A DNA stretch of 60,473 nucleotides, from the IMG/VR virus record IMGVR_UViG_3300043448_000474, positions 1 to 60,473 of that record, one strand, 5' to 3'. Both the position numbers and the translations under genes were made by a program. The number at the start of each line of letters is the position of its first letter. The first letter of the stretch is position 1. Positions 44,374 to 51,628 of the stretch are shown here, one piece after another. A model generated the notes under the pieces. It searched no databases and had not been told where the DNA came from. It saw only the letters and a list, made by a program, of their open reading frames with translations. The DNA comes from a virus.

Positions 44374-44886
44374 ATGGCCAATCTGATCGCCTTCGCCGGT
44401 TACGCTCGCGAAGGAAAGGACGCTGCTGCCCAGCGACTGGTGGCTCTCGGATGGAGGCGCATTGCCTTTGGGGACATCATCAAGCGGCAGATCGACCCGC
44501 TGGTGCAGCAGCACCTGGGCTTTTCTGCGTTCACTGAGGACGACAGCCAGAAGAAGCAGATCCGGCCAATCCTGGAGCAGTGGGGCGAGGTCAACTACGA
44601 CGGAGTGATGAAAGAGTTCTTCGACACTCTGCCGCCTCGCGCCGTGAACACAAGACTGGTCCGCTTGCGTGAAGCCAAGGAATGGATGAAGCGGGGTGGC
44701 ATTATCCTCCGAATCAGGCGTCCTGGCGTGACCCCGGCGACCGAGTGGGAAGCTGCCCGTCTTCAAGAACTCTACGACGGTGGAGTCGTTCACGATACAA
44801 TCATCAACGACGGCACCATTGAGCAGCTGAATAATCGGGTTGAGCTTTTTGCGTTCCCGGTAGACCGCTACCTGCAGACTCGATGA
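44374..44886 (+). CDS. deoxynucleoside monophosphate kinase-like protein
   Basis: A 170-residue P-loop kinase. The N-terminus LIAFAGYAREGKDAAAQRL carries the P-loop with the GKD ending typical of phage dNMP kinases. GWRRIAFGDIIKRQI is the base/phosphate site, and the C-terminal WEAARLQELYDGGVVHDTIINDGTIEQLNNRV is the family ending. It phosphorylates dNMPs to feed DNA synthesis. It is the last gene before the regulatory stretch at 44887-45109. Confidence 0.85.
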   Translation: MANLIAFAGYAREGKDAAAQRLVALGWRRIAFGDIIKRQIDPLVQQHLGFSAFTEDDSQKKQIRPILEQWGEVNYDGVMKEFFDTLPPRAVNTRLVRLREAKEWMKRGGIILRIRRPGVTPATEWEAARLQELYDGGVVHDTIINDGTIEQLNNRVELFAFPVDRYLQTR

Positions 44887-44891
44887 ATCCT

Positions 44892-44957
44892 AAGGGGGCG
44901 CACACGATCCCCCTTGACTCTCGGTGTAATACACCTAGGGTCTTCACCTGCGAAGAC
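44892..44957 (+). promoter_or_regulatory. operator site 2 with flanking hairpins
   Basis: AAGGGGG (44892-44898) pairs with CCCCCTT (44909-44915). This is followed by TTGACT (44914-44919), then only 7 bases, then the perfect palindrome GGTGTAATACACC (44923-44935), then a 6-bp hairpin GTCTTC/GAAGAC (44940-44957). The spacing differs from the other sites (7 instead of 14), so this may work as an operator rather than a promoter. It heads the recombination operon. Confidence 0.6.
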
Positions 44958-45109
44958 GCAGAACGCCCCTTTGGATCGCGGCACGAACCATCCAGAGTTA
45001 AGTGATGGCGCGTAGCTTTCACGTGGTTTGCCCACCTGGGGAGACGTCCGCATTTCGCAGCACAACCTTGATCGCCTCGTCGGGAGGCGGTGCGGGTTCC
45101 ATCCAAACC

Positions 45110-45976
45110 ATGTCAACACCACTGTTCCGTAAAGCCACACGCGAGAAGGTCTTCCTCAAGCTCGCGGTGACCGGCCCGTCCGGGTCCGGCAAGACCTACT
45201 CCGCACTGCGACTCGCCCGTGGCCTCGTCGGCCCTACCGGCAAGATTGCACTCATCGACACCGAGAACCGATCAGCCTCTTTGTACGCTGACCGATTCGA
45301 CTTCGATACGCTCGACATTGCGCCTCCGTTTGAAAACGAGAAGTTCATCGATGCAATCAACGCGGCTGTCGAAGCTGGTTATGGAGCCATCATCATCGAC
45401 TCGGCCAGTCACTTCTGGGAAGGAATCCTGGACTACAAGTCCCAGTTGGACGCTCGTGGTGGCAACTCGTACACCAACTGGAAGCTCGCTGGAGAAAAGC
45501 ACAACGGCATGATGAAGGCTTTGCTCCAGTCTCTTGTCCACGTCGTCTGCTGCCTCCGCGTCAAGATGGACTACGTGCAGGAAAAGGACGACCGAGGAAA
45601 GACTACCGTCCGCAAAGTTGGGCTCGCTCCGATTATGCGTGACGGCGTCGAATACGAGTTTACTACCGTGTTTGACGTGGCTCCTAACCATGAGGCGTCT
45701 GTCAGCAAGGATCGCTCCGGGCTCTTCGTCGACAAGATCTTTAAGATCACAGAGGAAACTGGTGCCAAGCTGGAAGCGTGGCGTCTGGCTGGTGCTGAGC
45801 CGCTGTGGAAGGTTCAGCTGGGCACCATCATCGGCGCTCACGAGCCAAAGGCCAACGCGTTCCTGGTGACGCTCGGATGGATCAAGGAAGGTCAGTCTTT
45901 CCGAGACCTGTCCGTGGCCAACGCCGAAAAGATCCTCGCCAATACCGCCGCCTTTCTCGCCAAGGCCAACGCCTAA
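45110..45976 (+). CDS. Sak4-like AAA/RecA-type recombination ATPase
   Basis: A 288-residue protein from ATG 45110. Walker A is GPSGSGKT (22-29), a Walker-B-like segment is YGAIIIDSASHFWEG, and a sensor-like region is HVVCCLRVKMDYV. The length and motif order match phage Sak4-type ATPases that assist single-strand annealing. The next gene is a RecE-like nuclease, forming a recombination pair. The longer ORF from 45002 adds 36 residues with no domain character and overlaps the regulatory leader; it cannot be fully excluded. Confidence 0.82.
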   Translation: MSTPLFRKATREKVFLKLAVTGPSGSGKTYSALRLARGLVGPTGKIALIDTENRSASLYADRFDFDTLDIAPPFENEKFIDAINAAVEAGYGAIIIDSASHFWEGILDYKSQLDARGGNSYTNWKLAGEKHNGMMKALLQSLVHVVCCLRVKMDYVQEKDDRGKTTVRKVGLAPIMRDGVEYEFTTVFDVAPNHEASVSKDRSGLFVDKIFKITEETGAKLEAWRLAGAEPLWKVQLGTIIGAHEPKANAFLVTLGWIKEGQSFRDLSVANAEKILANTAAFLAKANA

Positions 45977-45997
45977 ACGCGCCCAGTGCTTCATCCT

Positions 45998-46930
45998 ATG
46001 ACCACCGAACAGTCACTGATCGCTGACGGCATCTACCCTCTACTGGACGAGAGGGTGTACCGCAACGACCCCGCCATCGCAGTCTCCGATCTAAAGGAGA
46101 TGAACCTGTCTGCCGCTCACTTCTACTCGAAGAAGTTCGGCGGCTACCGCACTGAGCAGACCCACGCTCAGTACATCGGAACGCTCACACACCTCTCGGC
46201 GCTGGAGCCCGAAGTGTATCGTAGCAAGGTGGTACTCGATCCGCCCGACGCCCCAAGGAAGCCTACTTCGGCACAGCTGAACGCCAAGAAGCCCAGCGAA
46301 GACACGATCGCCGCCATCAAGTGGTGGGACGAGTGGAACAAGGCAAACGGCGACAAAACCATCCTGTCGGGCGACGAGATGGCTCAAATCGACGGTATCA
46401 CCGCCGGTATCACCCTCAACCCTGATGCTGCAGGGCTCCTAGAGGGTGCTCGCAAGGAGCTCGCCATGTTCAAGACAATCAAGGTCAATGGGCAGGAGAT
46501 TCGCATCAAGGGAAAGGCCGACATCGTCTGTAGCGACAAAGGCATCAACTCCGACATAATCGCGGACATCAAGACGGTCGATCGCGGTTACGCAAACGCT
46601 AACGACTTCTCATACTCAATCCAAAAGTGGGGTTACGCTCAACAAGCGGCTTGGTACATCGACCTCTACAATCTGTTGACATCGACGGACGATCCGTTCA
46701 CGACAGCGGTCAAGAAGCGGCGCTGGGTGTTCATTGTAGCCGAGAAAGAACCGCCTTACGTAACGGTCACGCTCGAACTCGACGAGAACGCGATCGCCTC
46801 AGGTCGGGCGATAAACCAGAGGAACCTTGAAACCCTTGCACACTGCTTCCAGACAGGAGTCTGGGAGCGTCCGCTCAACGGAACGCGAGGGTTTGTGACA
46901 TCCCCTGAATGGGCAAAAAAGGCGAGATAA
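45998..46930 (+). CDS. RecE-like PD-(D/E)XK exonuclease
   Basis: A 310-residue protein. The N-terminal helical part (SVSDLKEMNLSAAHFYSKKFGG; YIGTLTHLSALEPEVY) is typical of exonuclease VIII-like proteins. The nuclease core has IRIKGKADIVCSDKG ... IIADIKTVDRGY, giving the D...DxK motif. The following YSIQKWGYAQQAAWYIDLY is the conserved QxxxY-type helix. It degrades one strand of dsDNA so that the neighbouring Sak4-like ATPase and SSB can act. ATG 45998 is chosen over GTG 45986; it is preceded by CATCCT and no Shine-Dalgarno. Confidence 0.88.
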   Translation: MTTEQSLIADGIYPLLDERVYRNDPAIAVSDLKEMNLSAAHFYSKKFGGYRTEQTHAQYIGTLTHLSALEPEVYRSKVVLDPPDAPRKPTSAQLNAKKPSEDTIAAIKWWDEWNKANGDKTILSGDEMAQIDGITAGITLNPDAAGLLEGARKELAMFKTIKVNGQEIRIKGKADIVCSDKGINSDIIADIKTVDRGYANANDFSYSIQKWGYAQQAAWYIDLYNLLTSTDDPFTTAVKKRRWVFIVAEKEPPYVTVTLELDENAIASGRAINQRNLETLAHCFQTGVWERPLNGTRGFVTSPEWAKKAR

Positions 46931-47160
46931 CTAAAACCTGCATCCGTTGTGGGCGCACTCAACCGATCAAGAACTTTTGGTCGGGTCGTCCGACCTGTGT
47001 TGAGTGCGCCCGTAAACTTTGGTACGCGCCCAAGTGCAACGCCGATCCTCGCCGTGGACCAAACTGGCCTATGATGGAGCGGATGTGGAAGGCCGGTCTT
47101 ATCAGTTATCCCCCAGAAGCATTTCCAGATGATCCGCCAACACCCCCACATCGCGATTGA
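46909..47160 (+). CDS. zinc-ribbon small protein
   Basis: An 83-residue protein with one treble-clef/zinc-ribbon-like motif, CIRCGRTQPIKNFWSGRPTCVEC (11-33), and a Pro-rich tail. It overlaps both neighbours (22 and 32 bases). Such units occur alone or in front of HNH nuclease domains; no HNH core is seen here. It lies between the exonuclease and the resolvase, so it may bind DNA in recombination. Confidence 0.65.
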   Translation: MGKKGEITKTCIRCGRTQPIKNFWSGRPTCVECARKLWYAPKCNADPRRGPNWPMMERMWKAGLISYPPEAFPDDPPTPPHRD

Positions 47161-47596
47161 TCCAGGTGCCTCAGGTGGCATCGCTTGGCTTGATGGGCTT
47201 ATGCGTACACAGGCCATGCCTCAGGAACCGACAGCCATCGTCGATCTGCTGCGCGACCTGAAGGCAGACAACTACACCACGCTCTTCATCGAGCAGCTGC
47301 CGCGCTTCGTCCCGATGGGTGGTGGCAAGGGCATCCCTGGCTCCATGGCCGCTGTGATGTTTGAGAACTTCGGCATCATCCTTGGTGCCGCCATGGCGCT
47401 CGGCTATCGCATCCAGAGGGTCACACCTCAAGCATGGCAGAAGGAACTGGGCCTTGGAACATCCAAGGGGTCCACCAAGGGCGAGTGGAAGAACAAGCTC
47501 AAGGGCCGCGCCCAGGAGCTCTTCCCAGGCGTTCCGATCACCCTCAAGACATCGGACGCACTCCTAATCTGGGAGTACGGTCGGCGTCACCCTTGA
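47129..47596 (+). CDS. RuvC-like Holliday junction resolvase
   Basis: A 155-residue RNase H-fold protein. Strand 1 carries the first acidic residue (IAIDPGASGGIAW, D11), strand 4 the second (LFIEQLP, E55). YRIQRVTPQAWQKELGL is the usual helix region and SDALLIWEYG carries the last acidic residue. It resolves branched DNA before packaging and closes the recombination operon. The promoter of the replication operon begins within its last codon and stop. Confidence 0.87.
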   Translation: MIRQHPHIAIDPGASGGIAWLDGLMRTQAMPQEPTAIVDLLRDLKADNYTTLFIEQLPRFVPMGGGKGIPGSMAAVMFENFGIILGAAMALGYRIQRVTPQAWQKELGLGTSKGSTKGEWKNKLKGRAQELFPGVPITLKTSDALLIWEYGRRHP

Positions 47597-47621
47597 CAAC
47601 GCGCTGACGGCGTATTACACC
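47593..47621 (+). promoter_or_regulatory. promoter/operator site 3 (replication operon)
   Basis: TTGACA (47593-47598), 14 bases, TATTAC (47613-47618) in GGCGTATTACACC (47609-47621; one mismatch in the left arm). Unlike the other sites, a 182-base leader separates it from the next ATG, and that leader contains an intrinsic terminator. Confidence 0.72.
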
Positions 47622-47694
47622 ACACACGTTCTCGGCGATCGGTGAGAGGAGAGTCGAGGGCATCCACAGGGAGCAGTTTGATCCGGTTTTTGGC

Positions 47695-47769
47695 CCCCAC
47701 GTATTCCGAGGTTTCGCTGACCGTCTCCCCAGCGATCTCTCCCCCTTGGAATGCGTGGGGTCTTTTTTT
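47695..47769 (+). terminator. branched intrinsic terminator in replication-operon leader
   Basis: CCCCACGTATTCCGAGG (47695-47711) pairs with CCTTGGAATGCGTGGGG (47744-47760): 17 bp with two G-U/A-C type imperfections. The loop holds an inner hairpin CGCTG/CAGCG, and TCTTTTTTT (47761-47769) follows directly. It lies between the promoter at 47593 and the initiator ATG at 47804. A further hairpin, GCCTGTT/AACAGGC (47770-47789), comes just before the start. This would give a small RNA of about 145 nt or act as an attenuator. Confidence 0.9.
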
Positions 47770-47803
47770 GCCTGTTCACTGAAACAGGCCGTTTCACCGC
47801 ACG

Positions 47804-48739
47804 ATGAAAACCATCATCCGAGTAAAGCGTCAGCAGGGCGGATTCACGATCATCCCCAACGAAGTCCTCCGCTCCAAGATGTCCCTTCGCGCCAAGGGGC
47901 TCCTGTGCATGATCCTGTCCAACGTGGACGAGTGGGTCGTTACAAAGGCGTGGGTCTCGCAGCACTGCACCGACGGGCGCGAGGCGCTTAGGGCTTCCTT
48001 CGATGAGCTAGTCGAGCTCGGATACGCCTCCATGGAGGAGCAAGGGAAGACCGGGGACGGGCGCTTCGCACAGCGAATCTGGACCTTTACCGACCAGCCT
48101 CACCGCGGACGGGAAGTCGCACCAAATGGCCAAGAATGTGCGGGTAACCGTCAACGGGAAGTCGCACAAAATGAGCCTTTTCGTGCGGAAAGCCGTCAAC
48201 GGGAAACCGTCGACGGAAACCCGTCCCCTAAGAATACTATAGAAGAAGACCATTTAAGAACTAGCGGCGGTGCCGCGAAAGAGCGCCCGAGAAACGACCT
48301 AGCCGATGCGATTGCTCAGGTCTGCGGCATGGACACCACCTGCATGACTTCCGGGGAGTGGAAGAAGGTTGGAATCGCTTTGGCAGACATCAAGAAGGCC
48401 CAGTCGAACGTGACGACCCAGGACATCGCGGTCCACGCCGCGAATTACCGGAGGGCATATCAGGGGGCTGCGTTGACCCCGTTTGCTCTGAGCAACCACT
48501 GGGGCGCTACCGCTCCTAAAGGCTCGCCACACGGTCTTGATGGGCGTTCCGGTATCCCAACACCCCTCGACGTTCAAATCGCAAGGGACAGGGTTATGGG
48601 GCACGCAGCGAACCCCCGGCATGGCGACCTCTTCAAGGGGCTTATTACTCCGAAGCTGCAGGACGAGTATGATCGCCTCGTGAGGCTGTACCACGATCTA
48701 TCGACTTGGACGCCAAAGCAACCGGGGGAAAACAAGTGA
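47804..48739 (+). CDS. replication initiator-like protein with winged-helix N-terminus
   Basis: A 311-residue protein. Residues 1-90 form a winged helix (GGFTIIPNEVLRSKMSLRAKGLLCMILS; VTKAWVSQHCTDGREALRASFDELVELGYA), as in phage O-type and DnaD-like initiators. Residues 100-145 are a low-complexity linker with repeats (RQREVAQNE, RQRETVDGN) that coincide with DNA iterons. The C-terminal part (about 160-300) may contact the helicase. It directly precedes dnaB with a GTGA overlap, the lambda O-P-like arrangement. No Shine-Dalgarno is evident; the leader carries a terminator. Confidence 0.8.
   Translation: MKTIIRVKRQQGGFTIIPNEVLRSKMSLRAKGLLCMILSNVDEWVVTKAWVSQHCTDGREALRASFDELVELGYASMEEQGKTGDGRFAQRIWTFTDQPHRGREVAPNGQECAGNRQREVAQNEPFRAESRQRETVDGNPSPKNTIEEDHLRTSGGAAKERPRNDLADAIAQVCGMDTTCMTSGEWKKVGIALADIKKAQSNVTTQDIAVHAANYRRAYQGAALTPFALSNHWGATAPKGSPHGLDGRSGIPTPLDVQIARDRVMGHAANPRHGDLFKGLITPKLQDEYDRLVRLYHDLSTWTPKQPGENK
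48109..48265 (+). repeat. candidate replication origin: 45-bp-period iterons plus AT-rich stretch
   Basis: GGGAAGTCGCAC begins at 48111 and 48156, and a diverged copy GGGAAACCGTCG at 48201, an exact 45-base period. Copies 2 and 3 are preceded by CCGTCAAC, and GTGCGG...CGCAC forms an inverted pair around copy 2. Immediately after lies an AT-rich stretch (about 48227-48265: CCTAAGAATACTATAGAAGA...). This layout inside an initiator gene mirrors the lambda origin in gene O. It is inferred, not demonstrated. Confidence 0.62.
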
Positions 48740-50058
48740 GGGAGCCTCCATTCTCGAAAGAAGCCGAACTTGGCGTAATAGGCTGCTGTTTACTCAACAA
48801 CAACGCCATAGATGACGCGATAAACGGTGGCATCAAGGCTGATTGGTTTTACGATGTTCGATGCCACGACCTTTGGAACATCATCGCAAAGATGCGTGAT
48901 GACCGCGTGCCGGTTGATCTGGTTACGATCTCAAACAGGCTGAATGGCGATGCATTCAATCGGGTTGGCGGAATCGGGTTCGTCTCCGAGGCGATGGACG
49001 CCGTCCCTAGCGCGGCCAACCTGCCATACTATCTGGACATTGCGCGGGACAAACATCGGGCCAGAAAGCTCATCGAGATCTCTCAGGACGCCATAAATAC
49101 GGCCTACTCCGGTGGCTCCAAGGTGGACATGGTGCTAGACGCATTCGAGGCCAAGTTGATGGGCATTCGGAATGAGCACTCCACTGACAGCGACTTCAGC
49201 GGCAAGCAGATTGCCTCTCAGGCACTCGACCTCCTTCAGGATCGATGCGCCGGTAAGAGCGATGCCATACCCACCGGATGGGCCTTCATGGACCGTATAC
49301 TCCGTGGAGGTCTCCGTCCGGGTCAGGTATTCGTGGTGGCAGGTCGCCCTGGCGCTGGTAAGACGGCCTTCACCTTGAGCCTCTTAGCCTCTCTTTGCGC
49401 CAGTGGTGTGCAGACGGGGTTTGTGAGCCTTGAGATGAGTGCCGAAGAGGTGGGCATGCGAATGCTTGCCATCGAGTCACAGGTGGATGTGGGTCGATAC
49501 GACGATCGAAATCAGCCCAACGAGGGCGAGATGAAAAAACTCACCATGGCTACCTCCCGTCTGGCGAGGCATAAGATCATGGTCAACGACAAGCCCAACC
49601 AGACCGCCCAGAGCATTGCTGCCAAGGCTCGTCGCTGGGTGAGGTCGGCCGGAATGAAGGTGCTTGCGGTCGACTACCTGCAGTTGATTACGGCCACCGA
49701 GGGCAAGGAGCGGCGCGAACAGATCGATGCCATCAGCCGCAACATGAAGCTGCTCGCTAAGGAGCTTAGAATCCCGATCGTACTCTTGGCCCAGCTGAAT
49801 CGCGCCATCGAGCGCGATGGAAACCGCAAGCCCCGCCTAAGCGATCTGCGCGAGTCTGGGGCCATTGAGCAAGACGCAGACCTAGTCGGAATGCTCTACC
49901 AGCCCGAGCAACAGGAGTCCGACTCCACACAATCTGGTCCGAGGAAAATCAACCTGTTCATCGCCAAGCAAAGGGCGGGTCAGGCAGGGGTGGATATCCC
50001 GTTCGACTTTAGACCAGAGCTCACACGATTCGATCCAACAAGCCTGTTCGACCAATGA
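48736..50058 (+). CDS. dnaB: replicative DNA helicase
   Basis: A 440-residue DnaB-family helicase. The N-terminal domain (EAELGVIGCCLLNNNAIDDAI) binds primase or loader. The RecA-like motor has Walker A GRPGAGKT (203-210), Walker B VLAVDYLQLI, and the Q/R-finger region VLLAQLNRAIE...LSDLRESGAIEQDADLVGMLY, ending INLFIAKQRAGQAG. It unwinds DNA at the fork. I chose GTG 48736, which overlaps the initiator stop (GTGA), over TTG 48706. No primase gene is recognised nearby, so a host primase may be used. Confidence 0.96.
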   Translation: MREPPFSKEAELGVIGCCLLNNNAIDDAINGGIKADWFYDVRCHDLWNIIAKMRDDRVPVDLVTISNRLNGDAFNRVGGIGFVSEAMDAVPSAANLPYYLDIARDKHRARKLIEISQDAINTAYSGGSKVDMVLDAFEAKLMGIRNEHSTDSDFSGKQIASQALDLLQDRCAGKSDAIPTGWAFMDRILRGGLRPGQVFVVAGRPGAGKTAFTLSLLASLCASGVQTGFVSLEMSAEEVGMRMLAIESQVDVGRYDDRNQPNEGEMKKLTMATSRLARHKIMVNDKPNQTAQSIAAKARRWVRSAGMKVLAVDYLQLITATEGKERREQIDAISRNMKLLAKELRIPIVLLAQLNRAIERDGNRKPRLSDLRESGAIEQDADLVGMLYQPEQQESDSTQSGPRKINLFIAKQRAGQAGVDIPFDFRPELTRFDPTSLFDQ

Positions 50059-50771
50059 AAATCAGAGCCTACCAAGAACGCGTCTACAACTGGCAGCGCG
50101 ATGTCGCAGCCCAGCCCGTCACCAAGACGCCAACGCAACGCGACCCCGAGTTCTGCAAGAAGCAGCTTGGGTTCGCAAAGTCTGAGTGGTTTGAAGAGTA
50201 CCTTCCAAATGCATCTGATTACGCTGACGCGCTCGGCCAAATCGACGAAATCAACCTCACATCAAACCTAAGAAAAATCGATAGGTGCCGGTTCAAAATC
50301 GCTGATGACATCGGAGATGTCGCATTCACGATTCTCGGGCTCCTCAACGCCTACGGTGTAACGCTCGATAACATTTCGTTCTCTCGGACCACGGATTTGA
50401 ACTTAATCGCCCTGGAGAGCCGAATATCTGAGTTCCTTGAAAAAACTGAACGCAGCGACAGCGTTTCAGACTCGGCCGCAAAATCTGCATTTCTCGACCT
50501 GATTGCCATCTCGACTTACTACGCTATCAACTTTTGGTCTTCACTCCAGGCTGTGTGCATCAGCAATGACACGAAGCTGTGGAAGTTGACAGAGGTTCAC
50601 GACAACGAGTTGAAGATTGAGAGTCTAAAATGGACGGTGACCAAGGTTGCCGGTCTCTGCGACGATCGGTGCTTTCGGGTCAAGAACCCCGACGGGAAGC
50701 TGATGAAGAGCCCATCATTCACCGAGCCTGACCTTCGCGCCGCAGTCATGCAGTTCGTGGACTTGACATGA
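50055..50771 (+). CDS. MazG-like all-alpha NTP pyrophosphatase
   Basis: A 238-residue helical protein. SEWFEEYL and DRCRFKIADDIGDVAFTILGLLNAYG give the paired acidic motifs of MazG-type enzymes. The C-terminal FRVKNPDGKLMKSPSFTEPDL matches the usual tail of phage MazG-like proteins. It hydrolyses (d)NTPs to NMP and pyrophosphate, possibly for nucleotide balance or alarmone removal. The middle (about 110-170) is an insert without known features. The ATG overlaps the dnaB stop by four bases. Promoter site 4 begins in its last codons. Confidence 0.78.
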   Translation: MKIRAYQERVYNWQRDVAAQPVTKTPTQRDPEFCKKQLGFAKSEWFEEYLPNASDYADALGQIDEINLTSNLRKIDRCRFKIADDIGDVAFTILGLLNAYGVTLDNISFSRTTDLNLIALESRISEFLEKTERSDSVSDSAAKSAFLDLIAISTYYAINFWSSLQAVCISNDTKLWKLTEVHDNELKIESLKWTVTKVAGLCDDRCFRVKNPDGKLMKSPSFTEPDLRAAVMQFVDLT

Positions 50772-50791
50772 TCCGACTGGTGTATTACACC
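50763..50791 (+). promoter_or_regulatory. promoter/operator site 4
   Basis: TTGACA (50763-50768), 14 bases, TATTAC (50783-50788) in a perfect GGTGTATTACACC. The ATG at 50800 lies only 11 bases after the hexamer. Confidence 0.78.
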
Positions 50792-50799
50792 TCAAGCAC

Positions 50800-50997
50800 A
50801 TGGCGACCTCGACCCAGATTCCACCCGGCAAGTACCAGAACGTCTACAACCCAACCGTCAAGGTGGAGGTGCTTGCCGAGGCTCAGTATCGCATGGGCGA
50901 GGTTCGCCATCAGTGCGTCATCTACTCCAGGGATAATCGGTTCTACGTCCGCTCGGTTGCCGAGTTTATGGCGAAGTTTCGGCCTCTGGAGGGCTGA
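50800..50997 (+). CDS. small beta-rich protein, DUF1653-like
   Basis: A 65-residue protein: PPGKYQNVYNPTVKVEVLAEAQY, then CVIYSRDNRFYVRSVAEFMAKFRPLEG. The PGKY...V.VL..A....E...VIY....FYVR....F layout recalls DUF1653, a small SH3-like domain. It is the sole gene between promoter sites 4 and 5. Its ATG is so close to site 4 that the mRNA would be nearly leaderless. Function is unknown. Confidence 0.72.
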   Translation: MATSTQIPPGKYQNVYNPTVKVEVLAEAQYRMGEVRHQCVIYSRDNRFYVRSVAEFMAKFRPLEG

Positions 50998-51011
50998 TTC
51001 AGGATTCACGT

Positions 51012-51040
51012 TTGACAGCTTGGCATGGGTGTAAGACACC
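51012..51040 (+). promoter_or_regulatory. promoter/operator site 5
   Basis: TTGACA (51012-51017), 14 bases, TAAGAC (51032-51037) in GGTGTAAGACACC. The ATG of a ribbon-helix-helix protein follows 13 bases after the hexamer, making this a candidate autoregulated operator. Confidence 0.72.
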
Positions 51041-51050
51041 TGCGCCAACG

Positions 51051-51200
51051 ATGCCTAATCAACGCGGAAAACAAAGGGTTCTACTAGCATTATGGGTGAG
51101 TTCCAAACAGCTGAAGATGCTCGACAAGGCTTCACGCTCGAAGCGCCTCAGCAGGTCGCAGTACGTGAGGAGCGTCCTGTTCGCGGACAGCGCAGAATAA
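51051..51200 (+). CDS. ribbon-helix-helix (CopG/Arc-type) regulator
   Basis: A 49-residue protein: QRVLLALWVSSKQLKMLDKAS (strand then helix A) and SRSQYVRSVLFA (helix B). This is the RHH fold of Arc/CopG repressors, which bind palindromic operators as dimers of dimers. ATG 51051 is chosen over the TTG at 51012, which is the -35 element itself. It lies under a GGTGTAAGACACC site and is the best candidate to bind the recurrent palindrome; that link is inferred. Confidence 0.75.
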   Translation: MPNQRGKQRVLLALWVSSKQLKMLDKASRSKRLSRSQYVRSVLFADSAE

Positions 51201-51364
51201 ACCGTCGTAACCTTGGTTCATTCATCGTCAATGGATCAAAGGTTAGTGCGTGGTTTGAGCGCGGACAGGTTGTCTTCAGGAAGCGGTACAGTCATCGCAC
51301 CGAGGCCGCGAGTCTTCAGGACATCTATCACCGCGCCATCGGGCAGTCGGAGTTCAAGCTGTAG
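51092..51364 (+). CDS. small protein, start uncertain
   Basis: The second half of this 90-residue frame (RRNLGSFIVNGSKVSAWFERGQVVFRKRYSHRTEAASLQDIYHRA) looks like a genuine small folded protein with SxVSAWFxRxxVVFRxR. The first 35 residues overlap the RHH gene out of frame and look like a shadow. The only ATG/GTG/TTG in this stretch is ATG 51092; a non-standard start near 51194 (ATA next to the RHH stop) would fit the packing better. Function is unknown. Confidence 0.45.
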   Translation: MGEFQTAEDARQGFTLEAPQQVAVREERPVRGQRRINRRNLGSFIVNGSKVSAWFERGQVVFRKRYSHRTEAASLQDIYHRAIGQSEFKL

Positions 51365-51382
51365 CGCATAACGCCACGGGAT

Positions 51383-51628
51383 ATGCCCACCGAGATAACC
51401 AGCGTCACGTCGGTCACGCTCACCAGAAATCGGCGCGTGACGGTGTGGCGGAAGGAAACCGGAGTCCTCAAGGAGTACGAGCATGGCGATGTGATCGGAA
51501 CAATCGTCATGCAGACTGGGCTTACGTCGGCGAAACTAGCCGAATACATTCTATCCAACCTTCCACGCGCCGTTGCCGTGGAAGTCATGGATTCGTCGGG
51601 AAACGGAGTCAGCATGAAGAAGACATGA
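51383..51628 (+). CDS. hypothetical small protein
   Basis: An 81-residue protein with beta character (ITSVTSVTLTRNRRVTVWRKETGVLKEYEHGDVIGTIVM) and a C-terminal AEYILSNLPRAVAVEVMDSSG. It ends in an ATGA overlap with the next gene, consistent with a real operon member. No family is recognised. Confidence 0.62.
   Translation: MPTEITSVTSVTLTRNRRVTVWRKETGVLKEYEHGDVIGTIVMQTGLTSAKLAEYILSNLPRAVAVEVMDSSGNGVSMKKT

Noticed and set aside
50308-50335. Second CTGATGA with a following small stem
   Set aside because: The stem is not followed by GAAA and no third stem forms, so it is not a hammerhead; it lies inside the MazG-like gene.
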